64,000 nucleotides of DNA from the NCBI GenBank assembly GCA_028671895.1, contig CM053796.1, positions 42,902,860-42,966,859 on the forward strand, in the 5' to 3' direction. The stretch comes from Oenanthe sinensis. Taxonomy: Eukaryota > Streptophyta > Magnoliopsida > Apiales > Apiaceae. The position numbers were made by a program, and so were the translations under genes. Numbering within the stretch: the stretch's first letter is position 1; each line of letters opens with the position of its first letter. The notes below the pieces were generated by a model. The model was not told the DNA's origin and searched no databases. It was given only the letters and a program-made list of their open reading frames with translations. Positions 1 through 13,190 of this stretch are shown one piece after another.

Positions 1-1178
1 TACTGTAACAGAGATGTCATCATTGAGTTGCAAGATTCAAGACTGATTTCATGATCTCCTTGAAATATAGACACTGAACTCTCAATCTCACCACATTTCC
101 CATACATATCAATTAAAGCGGATTGCACATAAGCACTGCTAACATTGAACCCTGTTTTCATGACAAAACAATGTATCTGATCCCCTAATATAAGTTTCTT
201 CTCCTCACGACATAGAGTCAACAATCCCACAAAAGAACGCACTGATGGCTTTTTTCCCCAAGATAGCATTTTAGAAAAGAGTCCAAAAGCTTCAGATGTG
301 AAACCATCTTTTCCATATACAGAAACCATAGAATTCCACGAAATCACATCCTTGGATGGAATAACTTCAAATGCTTTCTGAGCATCATGCAGACATCCAC
401 AAGCAGAATAAAAATCAACTAAAGCATTGGCAACAAATATATTCACCTCGGACCATCCATTCTTCACTACACAACAATGCAACTGTTTTCCTTCCTGAAC
501 GAACTCTCCATTTCCACACCCGCAAATCATATAACAAAACGTAAGCGCATTAGCCATAACACCCTCCTTTTCCATACTACTAAAAACTCCAAACAACTCA
601 CTTGATCGATTTAAATCACAACACCCGCGCAAAACCAAATTCCAAACACCTAAGCTCCTCTCAGGCAAACCACTAAACAATCTAAAACCAACATCAAAAA
701 GACCAACATGCATATAAAGATCAATCAACACACTACCAATATACATATTCATACTAAACCCAAGAACAATCACCCTCGAATGAATCTCAAGGCCTTGTCG
801 ATACAACCCAGCATTACAACACACACTCAACACAGATGAAAAAGTACTTGAACTTTCACAAACCCCCTCAAAAACCATTTGTTTATACAAATAAAGAGCT
901 TCTACAAAAAACCCACATCGATTATACCCAGATATCATTGTATTCCAGGTTACAACATCCCTCACACGCATTTCATCAAACAGTTGGTGTGCAAAGCTTA
1001 AAGATCCAAACTTTATTTGATAATCAATTGCTTTATTAAATGAATATATAGTGTCTCTATCATTAAGTTGAATATATGTATCTAATTGTAAGGAAGTGAG
1101 TGGCACTGTCATGGGTTTGTTCTTGTATGCAAGAGTTGTTATAGCTCTGCTTAAATTTACAAACTTTCTGCTTTTCAT
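1..1178 (-). CDS. PLS-class pentatricopeptide repeat (PPR) protein, 5' part
   Basis: The minus strand is open from the ATG at 1178 to the left edge (392 codons, no intron), so the C-terminus lies outside the window. The protein shows recurring PPR units of the plant PLS type, for example DVVTWNTMISGYNRCGF near residues 75-91 and DVISWNSMVSVYGKDGF further on, alternating with units of the type IYIGSVLIDLYMHVG, VFVANALVDFYSACG and AYVQSALIDMYGKCG. Such proteins bind single-stranded RNA in mitochondria or chloroplasts and act in editing, splicing or stability; the missing end would show whether it carries E or DYW domains. The N-terminus is basic and serine-rich, compatible with an organelle transit peptide (inference). 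Lack of introns is normal for the family. The exact orthologue is not recognised. Confidence 0.93.
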   Translation of the reverse strand, partial: MKSRKFVNLSRAITTLAYKNKPMTVPLTSLQLDTYIQLNDRDTIYSFNKAIDYQIKFGSLSFAHQLFDEMRVRDVVTWNTMISGYNRCGFFVEALYLYKQMVFEGVCESSSTFSSVLSVCCNAGLYRQGLEIHSRVIVLGFSMNMYIGSVLIDLYMHVGLFDVGFRLFSGLPERSLGVWNLVLRGCCDLNRSSELFGVFSSMEKEGVMANALTFCYMICGCGNGEFVQEGKQLHCCVVKNGWSEVNIFVANALVDFYSACGCLHDAQKAFEVIPSKDVISWNSMVSVYGKDGFTSEAFGLFSKMLSWGKKPSVRSFVGLLTLCREEKKLILGDQIHCFVMKTGFNVSSAYVQSALIDMYGKCGEIESSVSIFQGDHEISLESCNSMMTSLLQ

Positions 1179-2200
1179 AGCTTATTGGTTTGTACACAAT
1201 CTTTCCCTCCACTTAACAAACTCATAACACGCATTGTATTACCCCGCAATGCCTGTGCATTTTACCTCTTTTTATCCTGCATAATTTAAGGTGTATACTA
1301 AATATGTTTCTACTTTATTATTAAAAAATTTCGTATTGTGTGACAATTTAATTATTAAAAAGATGGAATATACTGTGTGTAATTATTTCGTAAAAAAGTA
1401 TACCCATTACACAAAAATGTTTTGTATTATATCTCATTTGTAAATTTACGTGGAACGGCATTCTCTTATTAAAAATGTAAATTTAGCATTTTATAATTAA
1501 AAAATATTAGGGAATTTTTCAAAAATAATTTTTCTATATAATTTTATTTCAAAATACGATTTTTTTTAAATATTCAAAAAATACGATTTTTAAATTTTTA
1601 TTTTTCAAAAATACGACCAATAAATTTTGCAACTTAAAATGTAACTTTTTTTAAAAGATAATTTGAGTTGCAAACCAAAAAATCAATTTTAAAATCAATT
1701 TTTTCAAAAAATTAAATTAAATTTTAAATTGTAAAGATTGTAGATCGTATTTTTGAAAATGAAACTTTAAAAACAATATTTTTAGAATTATTTTTAAAAG
1801 TGGTAGTATTTTTGAAAATAATTTTTTTTTAAATAGTATTGCAAGTAATTTCCCAAAATATTAACATACAACATACCTGCATGTTTAATTAGTCATTATC
1901 AAAAAGAATTATGTAATTTTGTTCCCCCTCACAATTGACATGCATCTCATTGGTGAGGTGTGTTGCTCATATTTTGGATCATTCTACCTAAATTGTGTTA
2001 GTTTGATCCAAACCTCTCACACTCTTGGATTAGAAGAGACAAAAGGCAATCAATATGTGTTGCTTTAACAATCAGAGGTTGCGTGCATCAACTCAGCTTA
2101 CAAACAGCAGCCAACAGGTCAAATAATACGAACATGTTGATTTCCTGGTAGAAACCAGTTTCAACAGACAAAAATTTATTTTCAGTTTAAATACATGATA
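1179..2200. other. AT-rich intergenic DNA between PPR and pyroglutamyl-peptidase genes
   Basis: No gene is seen. About 1179-1260 should be the PPR 5' UTR and promoter. From 1480 to 1860 the DNA is low-complexity A/T with several repeats of a motif like AAAATACGATTTTT, probably remains of an old repeat. The stretch near 2050-2200 is less AT-rich and is probably the 3' UTR of the peptidase gene. Confidence 0.6.
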
Positions 2201-4497
2201 TCAACATGACGATGCAATAGCCTCCAAAAGAGTTGCTACAAACTCCATTTGAGTTTCTTCCTTGATTTTTGAAAAAAGCGGAACATGGACAAAAAGGGAT
2301 TTGTGACCATTCTGTTCTGCAAACCGGAGAGAGTGATAGTATACATAATTGCAAACATAACGGCCTGCATCCTTGGAGATTGTAACAGCATGGCCCTCCT
2401 TCCTCAAGAAGTGTAGGATTGCCTCAACAGAGCAACAAGTCTTCAAAAATGAAAGAGAAATTGTAAGGACCAACAAAGATTTTAAGGCTATATTGATAAG
2501 GGAGGACTTTAAAGGGAAATTTTCAACCGACTTGCTAGTATACCAGGTTCATAAATCATAATTATACTAAATTATCTTAATGTGAGATCTTGATATTTAG
2601 AAATGCGACAATCATTCATAACAGTAGAATAAGTTCAATGTGAGTTTGCTGAGAACCAAATAATTATGACTTATGAGATGAGTTAACCAAGAGTCGGAGA
2701 TGGGCTCCCTTAAGAGCAAAACAGTAGTGGCCGTGAGTTAGAAACAAGTACAATAACTACACTGAATAAGATTAACATTGCATCAAAAGCTTATCCATAA
2801 ATTCATAATTAGTGCAGCAATTAAAATATTTGATTAATATTTACGTACACATCAAATATTCAGGTCTTTTAATTATTTCACGATAATAATAATCACGATA
2901 AAGACAAGATATTAAATCCAAGTCTTTAGTACACCAAAAATTAAAAAATAAATATGTCAAGTGATGATTTAATTCATAGAGTTGAGTTTTTACGAAAACC
3001 CACAACCTAACTGTCGTGTGTTCACACAGGTTAGGATGTCCTGTCGTCAAGTGATGATTTAATTCATAGAGTTGAGTTTTTATGAAAACCCACAACCTAA
3101 CTGTCGTGTGTTCACACAGGTTAGGATGTCCTGTCCACAATCCCTTTAAATTTCTTTTTTAAGCCAATAGAGAAATTTGATCTTCACCCCCTAAAGATAA
3201 TGAATCTATCTGACATCAATCCAGCAGGTAAGGATGGTTATTCAATTTCCTTCATTGACAAGGTCGTCTACTTGATGTGGTTAAGTTTGAGCAGTGGGAT
3301 ATCTTTTATTAGTAGAAAGCATAGGGACTACTATTGTTGCATTTGTCTGCCCTATTTCAAGTAATAGGCAAGGGCTGAAGCCTAAATTTCCCTTGGCTAG
3401 CTTAGTTCCCAAAAAAATATAAAAAGAAAAGCTGTAATCGACACCTTTTATAATCAGATGATATGGCAAACAAACCTTTAAACTTGTTTTCTTTTACATA
3501 ATTATCAACCAATAAACAATCTGAAAGAGCGTAAATGACTCGTTCACTCTCTCTTTTTCTAAAATAGAGAATTTTTATATTAGTTTGATTGATTTTCCTT
3601 TTACATACTAAACACTATTCTCAAAATTAGATAGATGATGAAGTTCTCTAGCAATTGCGACACTGTAAACATTACCTCTTTTGTTTGACTGATTCCTCCA
3701 TCAGCATGGACTATAGGCAATTGCTGCATACAAAATCAAAATTTCAAAAAAAAAAGGCAATTAAATATATATATAATGGACTAGTACTGTATTGGAGAAT
3801 ATCTACCTGAGGTTGCCAACCCAGCTCATCTGGACATCGGAACGTGGCTTCATTCACTGCCTGCTTCTCAATAGCAAACTTAATTGATGCACTATTCACC
3901 CCTAAGTGAAGCTTTAACAAAATCATCGGCAAATATTTATTAGGAACAAAAAAACACAGCATCTTAACATTTTTCACTTTGCGAACACTAAGAAAATACC
4001 ATTTGAAAAAGACTATCCAAGAAAAAATGGTTCTCATACTTTACTACTACTGTAGTTATCTAAAATGTAACATCTACTATACACGTGAAGTTCTACGAAA
4101 AGAATATCATAAGCGAGGAAAAACATAACTAGTAGGTATTAAATATTAATCAATCTAACAATCATTTAGCTTTCACCAAAATGATACTACTTAAATCTTA
4201 TCTCCAATCAAAAAGCAGAGAGTAAGAAAAACATACCCATACAATTTGTTCATTTTTGGAATCATTCTCTCCTACTATACCTGACTCCATGACTTTGTAA
4301 AGCATAGGAAGTGCACCATCTCCGGCAGTTTCAAGAACTGTACAGCTCCCTAAAGTAACACCCGGTGGCAAGCCTCTTTTCTCAACAAAATTTTTCAGAT
4401 TACTAACGATAGTCTCAGTAGGATTCTGTGCAACCCCTTGAAATTTCTTGAATCCAGTCACATGGATAGTCACCCGGCTTGGTGCTTCAGATCCCAT
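2201..4497 (-). CDS. Pyroglutamyl-peptidase I (pyrrolidone-carboxylate peptidase, peptidase C15)
   Basis: Removes N-terminal pyroglutamate from peptides; a cytosolic cysteine peptidase. Coding exons on the minus strand are 4497-4237, 3911-3807, 3723-3676 and 2440-2201; all borders are GT-AG, every intron is phase 0, and the sum is 217 aa, close to the length I know for plant homologues. N-terminus: VTIHVTGFKKFQGVAQNPTE, the family substrate-loop start. The likely catalytic triad is Glu102 (FAIEKQAVNEA), Cys168 (DAGRYVCNYVYYHSL) and His190 (LFVHVPLF); all are present, so the enzyme should be active. A 5' UTR intron is likely: acceptor after 4594 and donor at 5524-5523, with a GA-rich leader beyond it (inference). 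The last intron contains a 90-bp tandem duplication. Confidence 0.95.
2956..3135. repeat. 90-bp tandem duplication in the last peptidase intron
   Basis: Copies at 2956-3045 and 3046-3135 are head-to-tail and differ at a single base (TACGAAAACC against TATGAAAACC). Each unit ends in an imperfect inverted repeat, CCTAACTGTCGTGTG followed by CACACAGGTTAGG. The near identity points to a recent duplication. Confidence 0.93.
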
Positions 4498-4893
4498 TTT
4501 TTTTTAGTTACAGACACAAAAAAAAAGCTAATTTTTTATGATCAATATTACTCGACGTATCTGTGCAAATTAACTTTGAGCACACAGCAAACCCTGCAAT
4601 AGAGATCAGTGTTACAACTTGCAACCAGCCAATCGTCACCATATTACATTCATTATTCCCATATTATATTTGAATCGCGCAAAAAAAAATTCTATACATA
4701 CATAATTGAGCATATACCATTTTTGCACTAGAATCTTCCTCATATAATTAGACAACTAAAAAAATCTCTAGTTTCTGAGTTTTGGATTACACTGTTCTAT
4801 AAAGATGTATGATCCAGCTATGCCCTCCCCTCAACACCTCACAGTTTCTGGAGAGTTTGTAACTTAACATGATCTCAGACTCTCAAATTCAAA

Positions 4894-5033
4894 CCCCTGT
4901 ACCTTCAGATTCTCAAATTTTTAATTCCGGCACTAAGTTTAAATATTGTGCAAAAGCTGGGCTCCCCTGTACCTTCAGATTCTCAAAATTTTAATTCCGG
5001 CACTAAGTTTAAATATTGTGCAAAAGCTGGGCT
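4894..5033. repeat. 70-bp tandem duplication
   Basis: Two head-to-tail copies, 4894-4963 and 4964-5033, both starting CCCCTGTACCTTCAGATTC and ending AAAAGCTGGGCT. They are nearly identical (difference in the A/T run). They lie in the probable 5' UTR intron of the peptidase gene. Confidence 0.93.
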
Positions 5034-5535
5034 CCTATTGATCCACCCTTCAATCCCGAGATATGGGTTCCGCAAAGGAGATATAAAGATTAATGATCAG
5101 ATAAAACCTTCATACTAACACATTAAAGTTTTAGAATAGTTAACAACATGATAGGTACATCTAACAGTTACCTGCTTTTCCTCCCAACAAAAAGATCCAA
5201 TCTTGAAAAGAATTGTGGTAATTTAAAGGTCTTATTTTTCCATATTACTCCTCAGCCAGTCCAAATGAGTGTATGTATCACAATCCCAAGTTAGTTATAC
5301 ATCATACACATAATCAAACAATATAAGATATAATCTTTGTATAATCTTGATATAATCAATATATAATCTTTATACATAAACACATATAGCACAAGTCAAA
5401 ACTTAAAAATGAGCTATACAAACACATGAAAATGCTATATTAAGCTAAAAGAAGTAACCTCATATCAAGAAAAAATTACAAATATAATATTGTTGTGTGA
5501 TCAAACATGTTGAAGAGAAAATACCTTAAATTCTG

Positions 5536-5557
5536 CTCTCTCTCTCTCTCTCTCTCT
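5536..5557. repeat. (CT)n microsatellite
   Basis: About eleven CT units. On the minus strand this is a GA-rich run inside the probable first noncoding exon of the peptidase gene, a common feature of plant 5' leaders. Confidence 0.9.
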
Positions 5558-6581
5558 AGATTACTTGCCTTCTTCAAGAGGGAGACAGAGAGAACATATA
5601 TATTAAATTTTGTATTTTTAAATGAAAAATTCTGGTCATATTTTTTGTTTTTGCATGACTTCAATTATTGTATTACTAGAATGGGGACTCATTGCTGACA
5701 GGTCAAACGCATTATACATTTGACATGTCTTGGGTGAGCTTCTGGCCTTCCTTTGAAAAAATTAATATTTAAAGGTGCCTGTGATTTAGATTTTAAAATA
5801 CTTGTGATTAGATTTTAAAATATTTTAATATTTTGAAATATCATAAATAATTTATGAATTTTATTTATTCTAAGTTTTGAAAAAGTTAACGAATCATTTA
5901 TAATTCATAAATTTTAAAATATTGCAACTAATTTTGAGTAAACCCATATTTTAATAAATAAATAAATAAATAGATTCAGATTGAATACCCCAATACATTT
6001 GCAATCGTAGTTTTGATTCCAAAAAAATTCTATTGAATATGAGCTAAAGAGTTTTTTTTTCTTTTTAATCAAGTTCTTCCACGGGAACGAGTGACCCGAC
6101 ATTATATGTTTGTGAATACCCGTTTACTGAATTTGCATGCAGCCTTGGATTGCACAGGGCTGAGCTTGCCTGTGCTGTAAATTAGCTGATTGCTACCGTA
6201 GAATCTCATAATTGAGCTTTGGCCTAACTAGCATTTTGACATCACCGTCTGTTTTCTTCTTCTTCATTTGTTGTACACCAAGCATCACCCTGTCTTTTTC
6301 TTCTTAATTGAGTTGTACACCAAGTCAATTACAAATTAATATCAATGGTTATATATATTGGTAACAGCTAGCTAATACTAGACACAATGGACACTGTACA
6401 CACTAGGCAGATGCATAGATAATACATGTCAGGTCAGTCTGAAAGATTTAGAATTAGAATTAAGCATAAATATTTACAGTTCCAAGTGTTTCCAGCATAA
6501 AACTACCACCTGAAAGATAAAGGTCTAGATCAGACTATATTGTACCAATGATGGTATTCAAAATATGCACCAGATTAATTG

Positions 6582-9500
6582 CTACTCTGTCATTTTGTCA
6601 ACAGGAAAGTTTTCTTCTGGTTCCTTGCGCCAAAGATAGTTAGCAGCTTCTATCCACCGTGGATGAACCAGGAACTTATTTTCCCGAACAGCCCATCGAG
6701 ATTTCTCTGTTCCTTTGTCCATAGAGACAACATGCGTCACTGAGGGATCCATTTCCGTTGAGCATGTGGCTCCCAATTGCTCTGCCATCTTCCAAAGGTG
6801 GTGACTCTCAGCATTAAATTTAGCCGGGAAAACCCTGGTGAAAACAAGTTTACATCCCTTCAAAACTTCCTTTCGAACAGTTTTCAGCACCTGCCATGAT
6901 GCACATATTACTTCAGTTCAGATCAATGGAAGAGTTTGTATGGAATTACATAAACACGACAAAAATTCTAGACAAAAAAATGTACTAAAAATCTTTCAAC
7001 AAACCCTCAATTTAAATTTTAAGATTTATTTGAACTGCCACATATGTCAGCTTTAAGAAATACATGGGACAAAATTTGAAAGGGGAATTGGAGTAGATAG
7101 CGATGAGGGGAATATTTTTTTTCCTAACCTGTCTAACATCCTTCTTCGTAATATCATCCCCTTGTTCCTGTAATAAAAGATCGACTTAGCACAATAAGTT
7201 CAATAATGCAAATAGAACTTGATTAAATTGGACATACTGTGTCAAAAAAAATTGAGTGAACTCGTTTGAGAACTTCAAGAACAGTAACGAGCGCTCCATC
7301 ATCCTCACTTTCATCGCATTTGAGTTCAGAACGTGATTTGCAATTAAAGCCAAATTGTCGATAACTTGAAACAAAGTAATGATATCTCTCCATCAATATT
7401 AGATTTTCTTTGTGCTTCACCCAAACCTATGCAAGGCAGTAGAAAACAATGAGGTTTAATATGATACTACATAAATTAATTTCAAGTTAAATTTCTAGAT
7501 ATATTCACATCTTATAAACTTAACCCAATATATAATTCATTTGTATGAAAATACTGACATGTGCTAGATAACCTATAGCATAAGGAGTGTTTCATTTTTT
7601 TCTTCTGTCAACTGTATCAGTTTGGGCAACCATTTACATGAAAGATAATGTTATACGATAATACGAGTGGTTCAAAGACACACAAGAGTATTTAATCAAA
7701 CATGGATACACAACTGATTAGACTCATACAAAAAGTCTCACAGCCAATGGACATGAACATAACAATCAGCAATAGTTATACAAATAATAATGCTTTATAA
7801 GGTGGCCTGTTTGCTTACCTGTTCTGTATCGTCAAGGATCAAAACGGCATTATCTTGACCTAGAACCACATCAAGACCCTTCTGATGTCTTTGGGTGCAA
7901 TCACCTTGCGCAATTACTTTGGAATTGAAGTAGATATTTTCTGGGTCAAGCAGCCTAGCCATTTCCAATGCGTAGGCTCGTTCACCCATGGTATATATGT
8001 ACATTTCGAACAACTTACTTGCTTCTTTTAAAAAAGTCCGCACAAAAGGCCTCAATTTAGTCATCATGTGGATAAAATCTAATCTGAACAGATTTCCTTT
8101 TAGCGCATCTGTTCATATATATATATATATATGAGAGCACATAAATGAACAGAACTGAAACAGTTGATTAATGACCAATAAAACATGCTCAGTAGTACGG
8201 GGAAAAAAAAGCAAAACAAATTACTGGGCATTGTGCAGGAAGCAGGTTAATATCATATGCACAAACTGCCACAGAAAATCATTTGTAAGATGAGATCAAA
8301 TAGATATAAATCCATCATAGTATTACTAACTAACAGCTTGTGCATTTTTCTTTTGGTCCGAACATAGAAACCATAAGATCATAGAAGTTGGACCCCCACA
8401 GCATACAGGGATGGTTTCTGAAGCCTCTGAAAAACAGAGACCATAGTTGTCAAGGTGAGTCTATGCTCCTAGGTAAAAAGGGCATTTCCTGGGCATCAAT
8501 TAAGCGATTAAAAAATTGAATATATTAATTATTTGCTGATATATAATACTATTTTTCAAATATATCATTGAATAAAAAGGTAGCAAATATTCTTAAGCCA
8601 AAACTTAATAAAAAACAAGGAGAAAGAAAGCAAAAAACAAGGAGAAAATCAAAATCATTACGTTATTCCAAGCAGAAAATGTTAATGATACTATAACTTC
8701 TGATGAACAAAATTATTTTACAGTATACAGAACCTTGTGACGAATGCAAATTCATTAAAACACAGAAATGTGCAATGAACCAATAATTATATAATACCTG
8801 GCAAAGAATCGGGTGACATTTTTAGATATTCTTCTTCTGGCGTAATATGCCTAAACTGGGTTGAGTTAAGAAGTGTGTGATCAAGATCCAGAACCAAATT
8901 TAGCTTTTTATGGCGGAACAAGTTCTTCAGATCGTTGTTGCGCAATCGAGCAATTTCATCATTAGCAAGCCTTAAATCCTGTGCAAGCAAAAAATCACAA
9001 TATTAGAACAAAGAGGTGGATACGCTTCAATGAAAATCTTAAAAAACAGCTGTATAGTTTCACAGTAGATTTCCCAAAACATGCACGAAAACTGTTACGT
9101 TTTAGAAGGGACTACAGATCCATGGGAAGAGCCGCTTATAGTCAAGGGTGGACGGTGGACTGTAGCCCCCATAAAAATTTTCAGATAAGTAAGTTATGTG
9201 GTAATGCTCAGCTTCAAGGTTAACATCGTTTCACTGTTATTCATTAACTGTAACTCATGCCAGACCAAACTATGAGTTCATCAACTTGGTTTTATCAGCT
9301 GTTTATATAATACTTTTTTAACACTTGTGTTTTTAAATCCACTATTTTGCAACACATTGTATATTTATTCCATTCTACTAGTCCTCTAGTTGACTTTACA
9401 TACAGATTTTTTGAGATTCAGGACCCTAAAGTTCAAAGTGTATCATTTACATGTATTACATATCGACTAGGTTGAGATACCTGACCTGACTAAAATTGTC

Positions 9501-12500
9501 ATTAAGTTTTTTATCCAAGTATTAGATCGAGTGTGTTCACCCCAGGCAAAAAAATTTGGAGTACCCTCAAACTAGAACCGTCCTGTTTTGGAGTGCCATA
9601 TTACTATAACCCGCTTCCACCATTGGAAAACTTCAGTCTGCACCCCAAGGGTTGTTGGCTTTTTTATCAAACATTGATGTACAAAAATTTACAAGAGGCC
9701 CTAAACTTTTGGAAATTTGCTTATTTTCTTATTGTTTTCCTTCTTTTACAGACCAGCCCCCCATACTTGCATATTTTTACAATGCCAACCCTGAGACGTC
9801 CACACTACAGAAAAATACAGAAAAAATCCATATGATTTAGATTTAAATTTTGAGCTTATTTTGATAATCTGGATTCATTTTGTGTTTCCACCAATTGTCT
9901 GCAACGATATATATTTAGCCTACCCTTCATTGACCACAGCCTACATACGGGCACAGGTGGTCGTCATCGTCTTTAACGATGTACAGAGGAAAGTTTTCGA
10001 GAGGCTAACCTTGTGTATATAACCAAATGCAACCCCAGAATGTTCACCATCAGTCTTTTGTCCACACCTTATACACAATCCTCCAATAACACCAGGATGT
10101 GTGCAGATATCCTCTTCGATAGACGCTTCTGCATAGAATAGTATATGAGAAGAAACAATTCTTAAATAGAAAAATAATGAAAAACTAACTAAAGAAAAAA
10201 AATTAATATATATATATGATTAAATTATATATATATATATATATTGAGCAAGCAGTAATATTTTGGACAGTACAAAATGTGGTGACTATATTAATACCTT
10301 GACAGGGAAAAGATATTAATGAGATAGAAGGCACACATAGAACAAGCTAGGGGCTATCAAGGGAGGAGGATGTAATGTACTAATAAGAAAGCGTACCCGA
10401 AAAGAGATTGAAAAAACCTCCAAATTGATATATGACATCAGTTTTAAAAACACCAGTTCAGAATACTCATATTACTGAACTATTAGCTTTGGATAAAAGA
10501 AGGACAAGTCTGTATAGACCGGACTGGATGAGAATTTCAGTCAAGGAATTTTAATCTCAACTACAAATGCCTCAACGGCTGCAACTAAAATTAAGATGAT
10601 GGAACAGGGAGGGTTCAGACTTCAGATAATAAGACTTAACATAATGCGATTAATCTTGCTATTTCCTGCTTTGGCAAGGCCAAAAAAAAAGGGTAAGACG
10701 GATCAGCAATAGAAGGTAAATAAACCAACTCTTCAGATATCCCAGATCAAACTACTCTGCCGAAATCTAATACAGTTAACAAAAATCCTATAAACAAATT
10801 GATGCTGAACATGCTTCCAATTTTCAAATATAGGCAATGATACAATGTGTGAGTAGGTTGTAATACTGATCACATTTTCCTAAATTGCAATGAGCAGATA
10901 ATCACATTGCCCCTAAAAGTGGAATCCAAGCTAACCACACATTTTCGGGATCATGTACATGTTTTTTCCCTGGAACAGTATAGATAGAATAGGATACTGC
11001 TTTTTATAACCTTGATTTTATATATTGTTTAAGCAAATGGAAATTAGTAGGATTAAAAAACACAACAGGCAACCACTGCCACTCAATGTAGTGATAATTT
11101 ACCCATATCCACTTGTACTTCATTCAGACTCTGAGCTACTTGAATTGAAAAATCTTCTCCTAAACTAAGTGCTAGCTATGACCAAGCCAAAACAACTCTG
11201 AAATATAAAATTAAGCCTTCCCCATCATATCCCATGACCATAACCTCGATGGAAATAATTATACTCTCCTTGTCAGGTGGGGTATAGTGGGTTATTACAT
11301 GTATGCTAATTTGGCACCTATGTGGAGATACATGTGGCACATATTAACTTCCTCCCGTTAAAAGTCAAGAATTTAAGGTGGTGTTAGTTTTAGCTAGTCT
11401 GATATTATGATTGTAAGTGTATATTGATATAATGATGGGTTCCTAAGGTTTTTTCACTAGGTAGGCCACTTGAAAGTTTGTAGTGAATACAATGATGAAA
11501 TAGCTTATAGCTCATTTATCCGGGTGCATAAATGCTAATTACGTTACCAGTTTATATATTTTTATTTTTTTTGAAACAAACTTAACTGCAAGTTCATATC
11601 CCACTTCTGTGCACATTAACCGAATCCACCAGTAATCTTATCAATAATGGCACCTATCCAATTGCGGTTCATCACTTTTTTTGTATACCAAAAGTCATAC
11701 CCCCACAACTCGATAACTTTCCTTTTTTCACCTACCAACCTCGTCTTCTTGTATGTCAAAACTTATACCCTGCAACTCTATAACTTTCCTTTTTTCACCT
11801 ACAAACCTCGTCTCTTGCATATAGAAAATGGTTTTTAAGTACTAAGAAATTGAAGCATATGACTAAATCATTTAAGTTTGGGAGGCCAATACCGAAAGGT
11901 ACATCTCAGGGAGGACTGAGGAGTAATAAACTACACATAGCTTTAATTCATCCAAACAAATTCGTGATGGTGCATAAAATACTTATGACAAACTTACTTA
12001 CTGTTGTTGTAGACACAGATCTTACAAAAACAATATAATAATGGAAATCAACATATTCTTCCAGAAAATATTACCCAATTTTTTCTCTGCTCCACCTGAT
12101 GTCGAGCCATTAGAATCCACAACCTTTTCCAATAATTCCACCTTCTGCTTTTTAGTACTGCAACATATTCGCATTTATATTATATCATCCACAAATTTTA
12201 AAAAAATAATAATAATTAATGCAATATTCTTTTTATTCTAGAATGCGAGTATATATATATACACACTAATACTAACTAATTGTATATTGTATATAATGTT
12301 GCACAGCAGTTTGGAGGAGATAATTAGTTGTATAATCAATTTTTTGGATGCTACAAGTGTTGTAAATTTGTAATATGATCAGATAATGGCCAAATTTGAC
12401 CCATTTTAATACTGATTTTGACACGAGTAGCTGTTTTGACTTTTGAAAGCAATGGCCAAACAATGTGAACTCGTTTATGATATTGAAAAAGTAAATCCAA

Positions 12501-13190
12501 GGTACTAAAAACTTAATTTATTCTAGTTTCATTAATTGGCATTCCTTGAGAGTTGAGATATATAGAGTTTTTCATGCAGGTACTTGGAACAAATTACATA
12601 AAACAAAATACTAGAAACTAATTGGAAACACAACTATCGGTGCATCTTGTCCCATCAAGGTCCTTTTTTTCTACGAAGTACACTAGAAATATTACAACAC
12701 TTGCAAGTGGCAACTCGATAAAAAAAATGAACACATGCCACATTTCTTCTCCAAAGTACTCCACAAAATTATTCTCCGTAAACACTATATATAATTAACT
12801 AGAGTAATACACAACAAAAAATACACACACATTATAAAACAAAGATACACACAGACACGCAATGCGCCATAATTGAATTTTAAATACATAAAGGAAAAAA
12901 AATCCATAAATGCCACATATAACTTTCCAGACAAGCAAACTAATTCCATAAATACTTTCCTCACTACAAAATAAGATTTAAACTACAAAACGCAAACACT
13001 AAATAAAAATGCAATCAACTACCAAAATATACCTAAACAGTTTGGAGTCGTAATCGTTATCATTCTCATCATCATCATCGCCAGGATCCGGAGACGTATC
13101 GGAATTTGAATCTAACTCGGCATCGAGAAACGATGCAAAATCATCGCCACTACTTGAGGAGTGTACAGGAGAATCACTTACAACACTCAT
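6582..13190 (-). CDS. CPL4: RNA polymerase II C-terminal domain phosphatase-like protein, CPL4 type
   Basis: Removes phosphate from the heptad-repeat tail of RNA polymerase II in the nucleus. Exons on the minus strand: 13190-13033, 12157-12075, 10128-10010, 8978-8798, 8108-7819, 7426-7238, 7167-7129, 6890-6582. All borders are GT-AG and phases join to a 455-aa protein. The acidic, serine-rich N-terminus begins MSVVSDSPVHSSSS, matching the start I recall for Arabidopsis CPL4. A CxxC pair follows in exon 3 (GLCIRCGQK). The FCP1-type catalytic domain holds DLDHT at 151-155, the phospho-acceptor motif DxDxT, and the second acidic motif ILDDTEQ near 271-277. The C-terminal exon (354-455) is a BRCT domain with the conserved W in HPRWIEAA. 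Introns 2 and 3 are 1.9 and 1.0 kb and hold repeat debris. Confidence 0.95.
11687..11822. repeat. 67-bp imperfect tandem repeat in CPL4 intron 2
   Basis: Two diverged head-to-tail copies, offset 67 bp, share CAACTC(G/T)ATAACTTTCC and TTTTTTCACCTAC(C/A)AACCTCGTCT. Older than the near-identical duplications elsewhere in the window. The short open frame across it has no recognisable protein. Confidence 0.8.

Larger units (their letters stand above)
4498..6581. other. Leader of the peptidase gene and intergenic DNA
   Basis: 4498-4593 is likely 5' UTR, 4594-5524 a probable 5' UTR intron (TTGCAG acceptor, AAG/GTATTT donor on the minus strand), and 5525-5600 a probable first noncoding exon with a CT/GA run. 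5700-6100 is AT-rich with no gene. 6100-6581 is less AT-rich and probably includes the 3' UTR of the downstream phosphatase gene. No other coding sequence is supported. Confidence 0.55.

Noticed and set aside
2841..3140. 99-codon minus-strand open frame with an internal repeat (LCEHTTVRLWVF twice)
   Set aside because: The protein repeat is the direct result of the 90-bp DNA tandem duplication in an intron; no family similarity.
9533..9840. Open frames of 62-100 codons in CPL4 intron 3
   Set aside because: Inside a well-supported intron, in two frames, with no recognisable domain; possibly repeat debris.
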